Both the position numbers and the translations under genes were made by a program. The notes beneath the pieces were generated by a model. It did not search any database. It saw nothing but the letters and a program-made list of their open reading frames with translations, and was not told the DNA's origin. Source: Pelagibacterales bacterium SAG-MED31 (GTDB lineage Bacteria > Pseudomonadota > Alphaproteobacteria > HIMB59 > GCA-002718135). Taken from it: a stretch of DNA of 47,575 bases. Shown here in pieces: positions 26,890 to 35,553 of this stretch; within the stretch, counting starts at the first letter, position 1, and each line of letters begins with the position of its first letter. The stretch spans positions 1-47,575 of the forward strand of contig JACWEB010000005.1 in the NCBI GenBank assembly GCA_014653715.1, read 5' to 3'.

Positions 26890-27647
26890 TGAAATTTCAT
26901 TTCACATCCTCAAATTCAAAAAAGGCTATTAAAGCAAAAGAAGATTATATAAATTATTATTCACAGAGTGATCCAGAACAAGCAGATATAATTATTCCAA
27001 TTGGAGGAGATGGAATTTTATTAAAATCCCTTCATGACTTCAATAATCTAAATAAACCCTTTTTTGGCATAAATTATGGCTCAGTTGGTTTTTTAATGAA
27101 TTCAACTAAAAATAATAATTTAGAAAATGTTATAAAAAATTCTAAATCAACAGAATTAAGACCTCTTAAAATGATAGCAAAAAATGAAATTGATAATATA
27201 CATGAGTCAATTGCCTATAATGAAGTTTCATTAATGAGGCAAAGCTATCAAGCTTCTAAATTTCAAATTAAAATTAATGATGTCATAAGAATGAATGAGC
27301 TTATATGTGATGGTGTCTTAGTTTCAACTTCAGCTGGAAGCACAGCGTACAATTTATCGGCTCATGGAAGTATATTGCCTTTAGACTCAAAATTACTAGC
27401 CTTAACACCTATCAGTGCATTTAGACCTAGAAGATGGAGAGGAGCTCTTCTTTCTGAAATAAATATAATAAAAATTAATGTATTAAATTTCAAAGAAAGG
27501 CATGTAAGTGTTACTGCCGATAATATAGAATTTAGAAACATTAAAGAAGTTATTATTCAATCTTCAAAAGATAAAATCTGTAAAATTTTATTTGATAAAA
27601 AGCATTCTATTGAAGATAAAATTTTAAATGAGCAGTTTGAATATTAA
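26889..27647 (+). CDS. nadK: NAD kinase
   Basis: Phosphorylates NAD to NADP. The conserved 'IIPIGGDGILLKSLHDF' holds the GGDG motif at residues 39-42. 'YNEVSLMRQ', 'CDGVLVSTSAGSTAYNLSAH' and 'LALTPISAFRPRRWRGALL' match the catalytic core. The length of 252 residues is typical of alphaproteobacterial NadK. ATG overlaps the moaA stop by one base (TAATG). It ends three bases before the convergent VOC gene. Confidence 0.93.
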   Translation: MKFHFTSSNSKKAIKAKEDYINYYSQSDPEQADIIIPIGGDGILLKSLHDFNNLNKPFFGINYGSVGFLMNSTKNNNLENVIKNSKSTELRPLKMIAKNEIDNIHESIAYNEVSLMRQSYQASKFQIKINDVIRMNELICDGVLVSTSAGSTAYNLSAHGSILPLDSKLLALTPISAFRPRRWRGALLSEINIIKINVLNFKERHVSVTADNIEFRNIKEVIIQSSKDKICKILFDKKHSIEDKILNEQFEY

Positions 27648-27650
27648 AAA

Positions 27651-28025
27651 CTAATCTGAACAAAAAATACATATTTTATTTCCATCAAGATCTCTAAAAT
27701 ATGCATAATAATGTTCTTCATGTCTTGGTCCAGGAAACCCTTCATCAGTTCCACCTAATTTTAATGCTAAATTATAAAAATTAACAACTTTCTCCTTTGT
27801 TTCAACTGTAAAGGTAATCATAGTTCCATTTCCAAAAGTGGCCTCTTTCTTATTATGAGGCTTCATCAAGTAAAATTCAACTTGTTTTAAACTTTTCTTT
27901 TTAGCATAACCAACATAGCTCTCTGTTTCCTCGACTTTTTCTATATCAATTAATCTTAGAATTTCATCATAAAAAAATTTACTTTTTTCTAAGTTATTTG
28001 ATCCAAGTGTTACAAAACTAAACAT
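27651..28025 (-). CDS. VOC family protein (glyoxalase/bleomycin-resistance fold)
   Basis: 124-residue single-chain vicinal-oxygen-chelate protein. It begins 'FVTLGSNNLEKSKFFYDEIL' and ends 'HYYAYFRDLDGNKICIFCSD', the paired beta-alpha-beta-beta-beta modules of the family. 'GTMITFTVETKEKVVNFYNL' begins the second module. The metal-binding His/Glu set is incomplete by eye, and the substrate is not predictable. Closest type by pattern is the small glyoxalase-like proteins of marine alphaproteobacteria. It is located downstream of a tRNA-Leu gene. Confidence 0.82.
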   Translation of the reverse strand: MFSFVTLGSNNLEKSKFFYDEILRLIDIEKVEETESYVGYAKKKSLKQVEFYLMKPHNKKEATFGNGTMITFTVETKEKVVNFYNLALKLGGTDEGFPGPRHEEHYYAYFRDLDGNKICIFCSD

Positions 28026-28039
28026 TTTATATATAAATA

Positions 28040-28124
28040 TGGTAGCCTCGGCCGGACTTGAACCGGCACTCCCAAAAGGGCAAGGATTTTAAGTCCTTTG
28101 TGTCTACCATTCCACCACGAGGCC
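28040..28124 (-). tRNA. tRNA-Leu (anticodon UAA)
   Basis: 85-nucleotide cloverleaf on the minus strand. The acceptor arms GGCCTCG and CGAGGCT pair (first pair G-U), followed by A and an encoded CCA (28042-28040). The anticodon stem AAGGA/TCCTT encloses loop CTTAAAA, anticodon TAA. A class II variable arm (GCCCTTTTGGGAG) and a T arm GCCGG-TTCAAGT-CCGGC are present. The long variable arm confirms leucine. It reads UUA, probably the commonest Leu codon in this AT-rich genome. Confidence 0.95.
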
Positions 28125-28141
28125 AATTAAAAAAAGTATTA

Positions 28142-28888
28142 TCAGACAATAGAGTAATTGCCACCATTAAATTTTATCATATTAATAATTTCTTTTTCTA
28201 TTTCATCTAAAGAATTCATTTCCCAAGATGATATTACAATATTTACTCCTCCTTGTTTTGAAATAAAATTAAAGTATGGATAACTTCCAATTGAACAGTC
28301 AAAAAATTGATTTTGAATATCACTTAAAGAAGATGCTATTTTGCTTTCATATAAATCAGTGTTTATAGTTGTGATTTTTTTAGGCTTACCTTTATCCAAA
28401 TTTAATAAAACATCTTTGAGCATCTGTTCCATAATTTTTGGAACGCCTGGTAAAACGAAAACATTCTTTATCTTAAAACCAGGGGCAGCAGTCATAGGGT
28501 TATAAATCAAATCAACATCTGATGGCATTTTAGCCATTCTTTGCCTACTAATGTTAAAATCCCCTTTAGGATAATATTTTTCTAAAATATTAAATGCCTC
28601 TAAATTAGTTTCATATTTTTTATTAAAAGCCTCTGCAATGCTTTCAGAAGTTATATCGTCATGTGTTGGACCAATTCCTCCTGTGGTAAAAACATAATTA
28701 TATTTTTCACTAAAAGATTTTACTGATTCAATTATGATTATTTTATCATCCTGAATTACCCTTATTTCTTCAAGCTTTATTCCTGAAGAAGTTAAATTTT
28801 TTGCAATAAAGTTTGCATTTGTATCCTGTGTTCTTCCAGATAATATTTCATCACCAATTATTAAAATGCCAGCTGTAAAAATATTCAT
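28142..28888 (-). CDS. CinA-like MoCF-domain protein (COG1058)
   Basis: Molybdopterin-binding (MogA/CinA) fold protein. The N-terminal 'AGILIIGDEILSGRTQDTNA' and 'VFTTGGIGPTHDDITSESIA' are the substrate-site signatures. Only the first CinA domain is present; the C-terminal nicotinamide-deamidase domain (about 160 residues) is absent. Such short forms are common in alphaproteobacteria and are annotated as competence/damage-inducible protein A-like. Start chosen at ATG 28888 (249 residues); the TTG at 28918 adds ten unlike residues. It diverges from map, with 55 bases between starts. Confidence 0.85.
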   Translation of the reverse strand: MNIFTAGILIIGDEILSGRTQDTNANFIAKNLTSSGIKLEEIRVIQDDKIIIIESVKSFSEKYNYVFTTGGIGPTHDDITSESIAEAFNKKYETNLEAFNILEKYYPKGDFNISRQRMAKMPSDVDLIYNPMTAAPGFKIKNVFVLPGVPKIMEQMLKDVLLNLDKGKPKKITTINTDLYESKIASSLSDIQNQFFDCSIGSYPYFNFISKQGGVNIVISSWEMNSLDEIEKEIINMIKFNGGNYSIV

Positions 28889-28943
28889 AAATTTTATAAT
28901 TATCCTGTTATTTAGCAAATAAAAACATTAAATAGAATATTAA

Positions 28944-29738
28944 ATGCATTTTGATAGTATTCCATTATATCAAAAAAAAGACTTTGAAAAAATGAGACAG
29001 GCTGGAAGGCTTGCAGCTCATGTTCTTGATCAATTGTATAAAATAATTAATCCAGGCATTACAACTTTAGAAATCAATGATTTTTGTCATGATTTAATTT
29101 TAAAAAATAATGCTATTCCAGCACCATTAAACTATAAAGGTTTTCCAAAATCAATATGTACATCTGTTAACCATGTTGTATGCCATGGAATTCCTAATGA
29201 AAAAAAATTTCTTAATGCTGGAGATATTATAAATGTTGATGTTACAGTTATATTAGATGGCTGGTATGGAGATAGTTCAAGAATGTTTGTTGCAGATAAA
29301 GCAAATAAAAAACACTTAGATTTATTAACGACAACATACGAATGTCTTCAAATAGGAATAAAAGAAGCTCAGCCTGGAAAAACTTTTGGTGATATTGGTT
29401 ATAAAATCCAAGAATATGCAGAAAATAAAAATTATTCAGTTGTAAAAGATTTTTGTGGTCATGGAATTGGTCAGCAATTTCATACTCCTCCAAGTGTACT
29501 TCATTATGGAAATCCAGGAGAAGGGCCAGAACTAAAACCAGGAATGTTTTTTACGATTGAACCTATGATTAACTTGGGGGACTGGAAAGTAAAAATATTA
29601 AACGATGGATGGACAGCTGTGACCAAAGATAAGTCTTTTTCTGCTCAGTTTGAACATACTATAGGCATTACAGAAGAAGGTAATGAAATTTTTACACTCT
29701 CACAAAACAATACAGATTTTCCAATAAATGATTTATAA
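28944..29738 (+). CDS. map: Methionine aminopeptidase, type I
   Basis: Removes N-terminal methionine from new proteins. The five metal ligands appear in order: Asp in 'INVDVTVILDGWYGD', Asp in 'GDSSRMF', His in 'CGHGIGQQFHTPPSVLHYG', Glu in 'FFTIEPMINLG' and Glu in 'SAQFEHTIGI'. The N-terminus 'FEKMRQAGRLAAHVLDQL' is typical. At 264 residues it is a standard single-domain type I enzyme. It begins a plus-strand run with purB, bolA, grxD and the EamA gene. Confidence 0.96.
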   Translation: MHFDSIPLYQKKDFEKMRQAGRLAAHVLDQLYKIINPGITTLEINDFCHDLILKNNAIPAPLNYKGFPKSICTSVNHVVCHGIPNEKKFLNAGDIINVDVTVILDGWYGDSSRMFVADKANKKHLDLLTTTYECLQIGIKEAQPGKTFGDIGYKIQEYAENKNYSVVKDFCGHGIGQQFHTPPSVLHYGNPGEGPELKPGMFFTIEPMINLGDWKVKILNDGWTAVTKDKSFSAQFEHTIGITEEGNEIFTLSQNNTDFPINDL

Positions 29739-29746
29739 AGTAAAAC

Positions 29747-31039
29747 ATGATACCAAGATATAATAGAACAAAAATAGAAAAAATTTGGACGCTAGAAAAT
29801 AAGTTTAAAATTTGGACAGAAATTGAAATTCTTATTGCTGAAAAATTAGCTGATATTGGCATTATTCCAAAAATTGCTGCTAAAGAAATAAAAAAAAAAG
29901 CGAGATTCAATGTTTATGAGATTAATAAATTAGAAAAAAAAACAAGACACGATGTAAATGCTTTTATTGATAACGTTAGTAAATATATAGGCAAACAATC
30001 AAAGTACTTTCATCATGGTGTAACTTCAAGTGACATAATAGACACTGGTTTTTCAATCCAATTAAAGCAGACAGGTAAAATAATAAGTAAAGAACTAAAA
30101 ATTTTATTAAAAAATTTAAAATCTAAATCATTAAAATATAAAAAAACTACAATGATTGGCAGAAGTCATGGGATTCATGCTGAGCCAATAACCTTTGGTT
30201 TAAAATTAGCATCATTCTATAATGAATTTAAAAGAAATTTCAAAAGATTAGAGCTAGCAATAGATGAAATAAGTATTTGCTCAATATCAGGTCCAGTTGG
30301 TACATATGACAGTATAGATCCTAGAGTTGAAAAATATGTAGCTAATAAATTAAAATTAAAAACAGAAGATATATCAACTCAAATCATACCACGAGATAGA
30401 CATGCATTCTTTTTTTCTATTCTTGGAATTATAGCCTCTTCTATTGAACGCTTTGCTGTTGAAATAAGACACTTACAGAGAACTGAATTACTTGAAGTGG
30501 AAGAAAAATTTAACCCTAAACAAAAAGGATCGTCTGCAATGCCTCATAAAAGAAATCCTGTTTTGAGTGAAAATTTAACAGGATTAGCCAGGTATATACG
30601 CAGTGCAGTGATACCTTCAATGGAGAATATTGTTTTATGGCATGAGAGAGATATTAGCCATTCTAGTGTTGAGAGGATTATGGCACCTGATATTACTATT
30701 GCACTAGACTTTTCACTAAGTAGATTAAATGAAATTGTGAAAACTATGAGAGTTTATCCAGAAAATATGAAAAAAAATTTAAATTTATTAGGTGGACTAC
30801 ATAATAGTCAAAAACTTCTTTTAAAATTGACTCAAAAGGGCCTTTCTAGACAAAATGCTTATTCAATTGTTCAAAGAAATGCAATGATTGCATGGGAAAA
30901 TAATAAAAACTTTAAAGATGTATTAAAAAACGACAAAACTTTACTAAAAAAAATAACAGAAAAAGAATTAAAAGAAGTTTTAGAAATTGATAAAAAGAAT
31001 AGCAAAATAGATTGGATATTTAAAAATAAAGTTAAATAA
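29747..31039 (+). CDS. purB: Adenylosuccinate lyase
   Basis: Acts twice in purine synthesis, cleaving SAICAR and adenylosuccinate to release fumarate. The fumarase/ASL signature is 'GSSAMPHKRNPVLSENL' near residue 264. 'HHGVTSSDIIDTGFSIQLKQ' and 'GRSHGIHAEPITFGLKLA' hold catalytic His residues. 'WHERDISHSSVERIMAPD' completes the site. The length of 430 residues is normal. It starts 8 bases after map. Confidence 0.97.
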   Translation: MIPRYNRTKIEKIWTLENKFKIWTEIEILIAEKLADIGIIPKIAAKEIKKKARFNVYEINKLEKKTRHDVNAFIDNVSKYIGKQSKYFHHGVTSSDIIDTGFSIQLKQTGKIISKELKILLKNLKSKSLKYKKTTMIGRSHGIHAEPITFGLKLASFYNEFKRNFKRLELAIDEISICSISGPVGTYDSIDPRVEKYVANKLKLKTEDISTQIIPRDRHAFFFSILGIIASSIERFAVEIRHLQRTELLEVEEKFNPKQKGSSAMPHKRNPVLSENLTGLARYIRSAVIPSMENIVLWHERDISHSSVERIMAPDITIALDFSLSRLNEIVKTMRVYPENMKKNLNLLGGLHNSQKLLLKLTQKGLSRQNAYSIVQRNAMIAWENNKNFKDVLKNDKTLLKKITEKELKEVLEIDKKNSKIDWIFKNKVK

Positions 31040-31076
31040 CCTTTATTTTTAACAATTAATAACCTATTTAATCATA

Positions 31077-31307
31077 ATGCCTTTATCAAAAGAAGATTTA
31101 GAAAAACACATTAGAGAGAGTTTCCCTGACTCTACAATAAATATTGAAGATCTAAGAGGCGATGGAGATCATTATAGTGCCACTGTTATATCAAAATCTT
31201 TTGAAGGAAAATCAAAAATAGAACAACACAAAATGGTTTATGATTCATTGAAAGGGAAAATGGGTAATGAACTTCATGCATTAATGTTAAAAACTAGAAC
31301 GGAGTAA
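31077..31307 (+). CDS. BolA-family protein
   Basis: 76-residue BolA/IbaG-type protein: 'EDLEKHIRESFPDSTINIED', then 'GDGDHYSATVISKSFEGKSK' and 'QHKMVYDSLKGKMGNELHAL'. The conserved His in QHKMVYD and the loop His are candidate iron-sulfur ligands shared with a CGFS glutaredoxin. The adjacent gene, two bases downstream, is just such a glutaredoxin, so this is very probably the BolA-Grx iron-sulfur trafficking pair. Confidence 0.93.
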   Translation: MPLSKEDLEKHIRESFPDSTINIEDLRGDGDHYSATVISKSFEGKSKIEQHKMVYDSLKGKMGNELHALMLKTRTE

Positions 31308-31309
31308 AA

Positions 31310-31657
31310 ATGAATGAAAATAATTTAGTTGATGTTTCAGAAAATATAAAAAATGAGATTAAATCAAATGATGTAGTTTTATTTATGAAAGGAACACCAG
31401 TTTTTCCTATGTGTGGTTTTTCTGCTGCTACTGTACAAGTGTTGTCTGATATTGGTGTAAAGTTTAGTAGTGTGAATGTATTAGATAGCAATGAAATGAG
31501 AGAAGGAATTAAACAATTCTCAAATTGGCCAACTATTCCTCAATTATATGTTAAAGAAGAATTTATTGGAGGTTGTGACATAGTTAAAGAAATGCATGAA
31601 ACAGGTGAACTTCTTGAATTATTTAATAGTAGAGGAATAGACGTAAAACCTTCTTAG
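31310..31657 (+). CDS. grxD: Monothiol glutaredoxin, Grx4 type (CGFS)
   Basis: Carries [2Fe-2S] clusters with glutathione and delivers them to apoproteins. The CGFS motif is at residues 35-38 in 'PVFPMCGFSAATVQVL'. 'NWPTIPQLYVKEEFIGGCDI' has the cis-Pro and glutathione-binding segments. The length of 115 residues is typical. Paired with the BolA gene two bases upstream; the EamA gene starts right after its stop. Confidence 0.95.
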   Translation: MNENNLVDVSENIKNEIKSNDVVLFMKGTPVFPMCGFSAATVQVLSDIGVKFSSVNVLDSNEMREGIKQFSNWPTIPQLYVKEEFIGGCDIVKEMHETGELLELFNSRGIDVKPS

Positions 31658-31658
31658 T

Positions 31659-32561
31659 TTGAAAACTAATTTTACCAGAGGTGTTTTTTATGCCTGCCTA
31701 GCAGCTATGTGGTGGGGTATGCCTCAACCACTTTTTTTTAATGAAATTAAATTCATACCATCACTGGAAGTAGCGATGCACCGGGGCGTATGGTCTTTTT
31801 TTGTACTTTTTTTATCTCTCTTATTTTTAAATAATATTTATGATTTTTTTAAATTATTTAAATCATTAAAAAATATTATAATCTTAACAATTACATCATT
31901 ATTAATTGCTACAAACTGGCTAGGTTTTATTTACTCTGTTAGTATAGATAAAGTACAAGATGCCTCTTTAGGATATTTTCTCACACCTTTGATTAGTATT
32001 TCTCTTGGTTATTTAATTTTAAAAGAAAAATTAAATTTAAGAAAAATCATATCAGTTTTATTAATGTTAGTAGCATGCTTTATTCTTTTTACCACCTTAG
32101 ATAAATTTCCATTTCTTGCTTTATTAATAGGAACAACATGGGGTGTATATGGTCTATTAAGAAAGCAAATTCAAATTTCACCAGCTATAGGACTTCTTTT
32201 TGAGTCTGGACTAATTTCATTATTTGCTTTGCCTTATTTAATTTACTTAAGCTATGAAAATATTAGCTTTTTCAGTTTAGATTTTAGCTACATTTCAATT
32301 ATGTTATTTTTCACAGGTATTGTAACCATTATACCTTTATTTTTTTTTAATCTTGGACTACGTCATACAACCTTAGGTTTGGCTGGAGTATTATTTTATA
32401 TCGCACCAAGTTTTCATTTTATCACTTCAGTATTTATTCTAGATGAATATATGGAGGTGCAAAAATTTATTGCTTTTATTGTAATATGGATAGCAGTATT
32501 TATTTTTATTTATGATGCAGTTAATACTTCAAGGTTATCTAGAATAAAACTCAATAACTAA
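31659..32561 (+). CDS. EamA/RarD-like permease
   Basis: Ten-helix drug/metabolite transporter-family protein, 300 residues, closest by pattern to RarD. The N-terminal '[20 protein letters not shown]' and '[20 protein letters not shown]' match RarD, as does '[20 protein letters not shown]' with '[20 protein letters not shown]'. The start is TTG, one base after the glutaredoxin stop; the next ATG would remove half of TM1. The substrate is unknown. Its end overlaps rpsD by 27 bases on the opposite strand. Confidence 0.82.
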   Translation: MKTNFTRGVFYACLAAMWWGMPQPLFFNEIKFIPSLEVAMHRGVWSFFVLFLSLLFLNNIYDFFKLFKSLKNIIILTITSLLIATNWLGFIYSVSIDKVQDASLGYFLTPLISISLGYLILKEKLNLRKIISVLLMLVACFILFTTLDKFPFLALLIGTTWGVYGLLRKQIQISPAIGLLFESGLISLFALPYLIYLSYENISFFSLDFSYISIMLFFTGIVTIIPLFFFNLGLRHTTLGLAGVLFYIAPSFHFITSVFILDEYMEVQKFIAFIVIWIAVFIFIYDAVNTSRLSRIKLNN

Positions 32562-33155
32562 ATTTGGCTCCATTGTAACTGGATATGGAACATCATGAAT
32601 TAAGGGGGCCCTTAAAAACTTACCTTTGAATTCTTTAATATCAACTTCTACGTACTCTGGTATTTCTCTTTCCTGAGAAACAATTGACTCTTGAACAAGA
32701 TTAATCTCTTTACTTGTATCCTTAAGAGATATTTCATCACCATCTTTTACGGAAAAAGAAGGAATGTTTACTCTTTTACCATTTACTTTGACATGTCCGT
32801 GGTTAACTATTTGTCTAGCAGCAAAAATAGTTGGGACAAATTTCATTCTATAAACTATAGCATCAAGTCTTCTTTCCAGAAGTTCTATCAAAATTTGACT
32901 CGTATCACCCTTAGTATTTGATGCTTTAGTGTAAATTCTTCGAAATTGTTTTTCGGTTAAGTCACCATAATAAAATTTTAGCTTTTGTTTAGCAAAAAGC
33001 TGATTTCCATAATCTGATGATTTTTTTCTCATTCCCATGGCGCCATGTTGACCAGGTTTAGTATTTCTTTTATTAAAAGGACTTTTTGGTCTGCCCCATA
33101 GATTACAGCCTAACCTTCTATCAATTTTATATTTTGCAGATATTCTTTTTGTCAT
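32535..33155 (-). CDS. rpsD: 30S ribosomal protein S4
   Basis: 16S rRNA-binding protein and early 30S assembly factor. The N-terminal '[20 protein letters not shown]' and '[20 protein letters not shown]' are S4 hallmarks. The S4 RNA-binding domain is '[20 protein letters not shown]' with '[20 protein letters not shown]'. The length of 206 residues is normal. It stands apart from the other ribosomal protein operons, as is usual in alphaproteobacteria. Confidence 0.97.
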   Translation of the reverse strand: MTKRISAKYKIDRRLGCNLWGRPKSPFNKRNTKPGQHGAMGMRKKSSDYGNQLFAKQKLKFYYGDLTEKQFRRIYTKASNTKGDTSQILIELLERRLDAIVYRMKFVPTIFAARQIVNHGHVKVNGKRVNIPSFSVKDGDEISLKDTSKEINLVQESIVSQEREIPEYVEVDIKEFKGKFLRAPLIHDVPYPVTMEPNLVIEFYSR

Positions 33156-33200
33156 TAATTAATGGGGTTTATAGAGATTAATTTGTTGATGTCAAATCCA

Positions 33201-33929
33201 TTATTTAATGATTTTGGGCGGTTTTTTTAGCTTTTTATGCATCCCCCAGAGCATACGAAGTTCTTTTTTAGATAAGTCAATTTTGTTATAAATAGAATAG
33301 ATATTATCTATCATACTAGTTTTTTTTTCTATAGGTTTAAAAAAACCTCTAGAATCTAGATCTTTAACCAAAAATTTTATAAAATTAGAGAGTTCAAATT
33401 TACTAACTATGTCCATATCTAAAGTTGAAATATTATTTTTTGACGAATTATTTACTTGAAATAGCTCATAAGAAATTACTGAAACTGCGTGTGATAAATT
33501 AAGTGATTTATTTGAACTATAAGTAGGGATGGTAAATAGAAAGTTAGCTAATCTAATATCTTCATTTGATAAACCAGAATTTTCAGGACCAAATAATATA
33601 GCAGTATTTTTAAAATCTCTAATTTTTTTTTGCAATGTATTAAAACTATCATATATATTTTTTTTCAAAAAACGTTTTCTATTTGAAGTAGCTATTACTA
33701 AATCAAAACTGGAAACTGCATCTTCTAGATGATCATAAACTTTAGCTTTGTTAATTATTTTATCAGCATGTTTTGATGAGCTCTCAGCTTTTTTATTTGG
33801 CCACCCATCCCTAGGATTTACAATGTATAAGTTTGATAATCCAAAGTTATCCATTGCTCTAGCAGCCATTCCAATATTTGCAGAAAGCTGAGGCCTTACA
33901 AGAACAATAGTTGGATTTTTTTTTTTCAA
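33201..33929 (-). CDS. trmJ: tRNA (cytidine/uridine-2'-O)-methyltransferase, TrmJ-like
   Basis: SPOUT-class RNA methyltransferase, probably modifying tRNA position 32. The start 'TIVLVRPQLSANIGMAARAM' with 'DNFGLSNLYIVNPRDGWPN' is characteristic. The SAM knot is 'ILFGPENSGLSNEDIRLANF' with '[20 protein letters not shown]'. A C-terminal helical extension (from about residue 165) is typical of TrmJ over shorter TrmL. It begins one base after the cimA stop, so the two are probably co-transcribed. Confidence 0.88.
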   Translation of the reverse strand: MKKKNPTIVLVRPQLSANIGMAARAMDNFGLSNLYIVNPRDGWPNKKAESSSKHADKIINKAKVYDHLEDAVSSFDLVIATSNRKRFLKKNIYDSFNTLQKKIRDFKNTAILFGPENSGLSNEDIRLANFLFTIPTYSSNKSLNLSHAVSVISYELFQVNNSSKNNISTLDMDIVSKFELSNFIKFLVKDLDSRGFFKPIEKKTSMIDNIYSIYNKIDLSKKELRMLWGMHKKLKKPPKIIK

Positions 33930-33930
33930 T

Positions 33931-35517
33931 TTATTTATTTAAATCATTAAATAATTTGTAAGTAATACTATCATATATTGCATTGTAAGAAGCATCAATA
34001 ATATTTGAGGAAACACCTACAGTTGTCCAATGTTTCTTACTATCATCAGTCGACTCTATATGAACTCTTGTAATAGCGCCTGTGCCTTTATCTGATGACA
34101 AAATCATAACCTTATAATCAGTTAGAGTTAAATCTTTTAAAGTCGGATAAAAATCTATTAAAGCCTGTCTTAACGCGCTATCAATTGCATTTACTGGACC
34201 ATTACCAATGCCTACTGTCATCTTTACTTCATTTTTTAATTCTAATTGAACAGTAGCTTCGGAGTCAGTTACCAACTTACCTTTTGCATTCCATCTTCTT
34301 TCATCGGTAACCCTAAATTTATTAAGATTAAAATAATCTTTAATTTGACCAACATGTCTTCTAACAAGAAGCTCAAAACTAGCAAGTGCAATATCATAAC
34401 TAAAGCCTTCAGCTTCTTTTTGTTTAATCAATTCTAATATTTCATTTATTTTTTCACTGTCTATTTTGATTTCTAATTTGTTTAATTGACTTATCAAATT
34501 AGCTTTGCCAGCTTGATCTGAAATAATTACATTTCTTGAATTTCCAACTAATTCTGGGTCAATATGCTCATATGTTGAAGGGTCTTTAGCTACTGCGGAA
34601 GCATGCAAACCTCCTTTATGAGAAAATGCATTTTCACCTACGTAAGGCGCAGTCTTTGATTTTGGTTCATTTAGAAGTTCACTTAATGTATTTGAAATTT
34701 TTGTAAGAGATTTAAGATTTTTTTCTTCTATATTAGTATGAAAATCTGTTTTTAATACCAATGAAGGAATTAATGATACCAAATTTGTATTTCCACACCT
34801 TTCACCCAAACCATTAATTGTTCCCTGAACATGTCTGACACCAGTATTAATTGCAGCTAAAGCATTGGCTACTCCATTTTCAGTGTCATTATGAGCATGA
34901 ATGCCTAATTTTTCTGCAGGTATAGTTTTTTTAACTTCTTCAATTATATTTGAGATTTCATTTGGTAGAGTTCCACCATTAGTATCACATAATACAATCC
35001 ATCTTGCAGATGAATTCAAAGCACCACTTAAACATTTTAATGTATATTCTTTATTGTTTTTAAAACCGTCAAAAAAATGCTCAGCATCATATATTGCCTC
35101 TTTATTTTTTGATTTTAAATAATTAAAACTATCCTCAAGCATTAAGAGGTTTTCTTCTTCTGAGATACCTAATGCATTTCTAACTTGAAAAGATGATGAT
35201 TTGCCAACAAGACAAATTGTGGATGCATTACTATTTACTAATGCATTTAAACCAGGGTCATTCTGAGCGCTTCTTCCAGGTCTCCTAGTCATTCCAAATG
35301 CAGTAAATTTTGATTTAGAAAAATTTAAATTACGTGAAAAAAAATCATTATCGGTTGGGTTTGCACCTGGCCACCCCCCCTCAATATAATCAACACCTAA
35401 TTCATCAAGACTTTTAGCTATTGTCATTTTATCACTTACAGAAAAATTTACTCCTGTAGTCTGTTGACCATCTCTTAAAGTGGTATCAAAAATATAAATT
35501 TTATTTTCTTCATTCAT
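33931..35517 (-). CDS. cimA: (R)-citramalate synthase
   Basis: Condenses pyruvate and acetyl-CoA to citramalate, giving a threonine-independent route to isoleucine. HMGL-like barrel: 'IFDTTLRDGQQTTGVNFSVS', 'YIEGGWPGANPTDNDFF' and 'GIHAHNDTENGVANALAAIN'. The EGGWPGANP pattern marks the CimA group over 2-isopropylmalate synthase. The C-terminal LeuA-type regulatory domain spans about residues 385-528 ('VGIGNGPVNAIDSALRQALI'). The 528 residues are full length. A C7 tract (35374-35380) lies inside the intact frame. Confidence 0.92.
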   Translation of the reverse strand: MNEENKIYIFDTTLRDGQQTTGVNFSVSDKMTIAKSLDELGVDYIEGGWPGANPTDNDFFSRNLNFSKSKFTAFGMTRRPGRSAQNDPGLNALVNSNASTICLVGKSSSFQVRNALGISEEENLLMLEDSFNYLKSKNKEAIYDAEHFFDGFKNNKEYTLKCLSGALNSSARWIVLCDTNGGTLPNEISNIIEEVKKTIPAEKLGIHAHNDTENGVANALAAINTGVRHVQGTINGLGERCGNTNLVSLIPSLVLKTDFHTNIEEKNLKSLTKISNTLSELLNEPKSKTAPYVGENAFSHKGGLHASAVAKDPSTYEHIDPELVGNSRNVIISDQAGKANLISQLNKLEIKIDSEKINEILELIKQKEAEGFSYDIALASFELLVRRHVGQIKDYFNLNKFRVTDERRWNAKGKLVTDSEATVQLELKNEVKMTVGIGNGPVNAIDSALRQALIDFYPTLKDLTLTDYKVMILSSDKGTGAITRVHIESTDDSKKHWTTVGVSSNIIDASYNAIYDSITYKLFNDLNK

Positions 35518-35553
35518 ATTTAAATTAGCTAATAGACAATTAATTGAATTTTT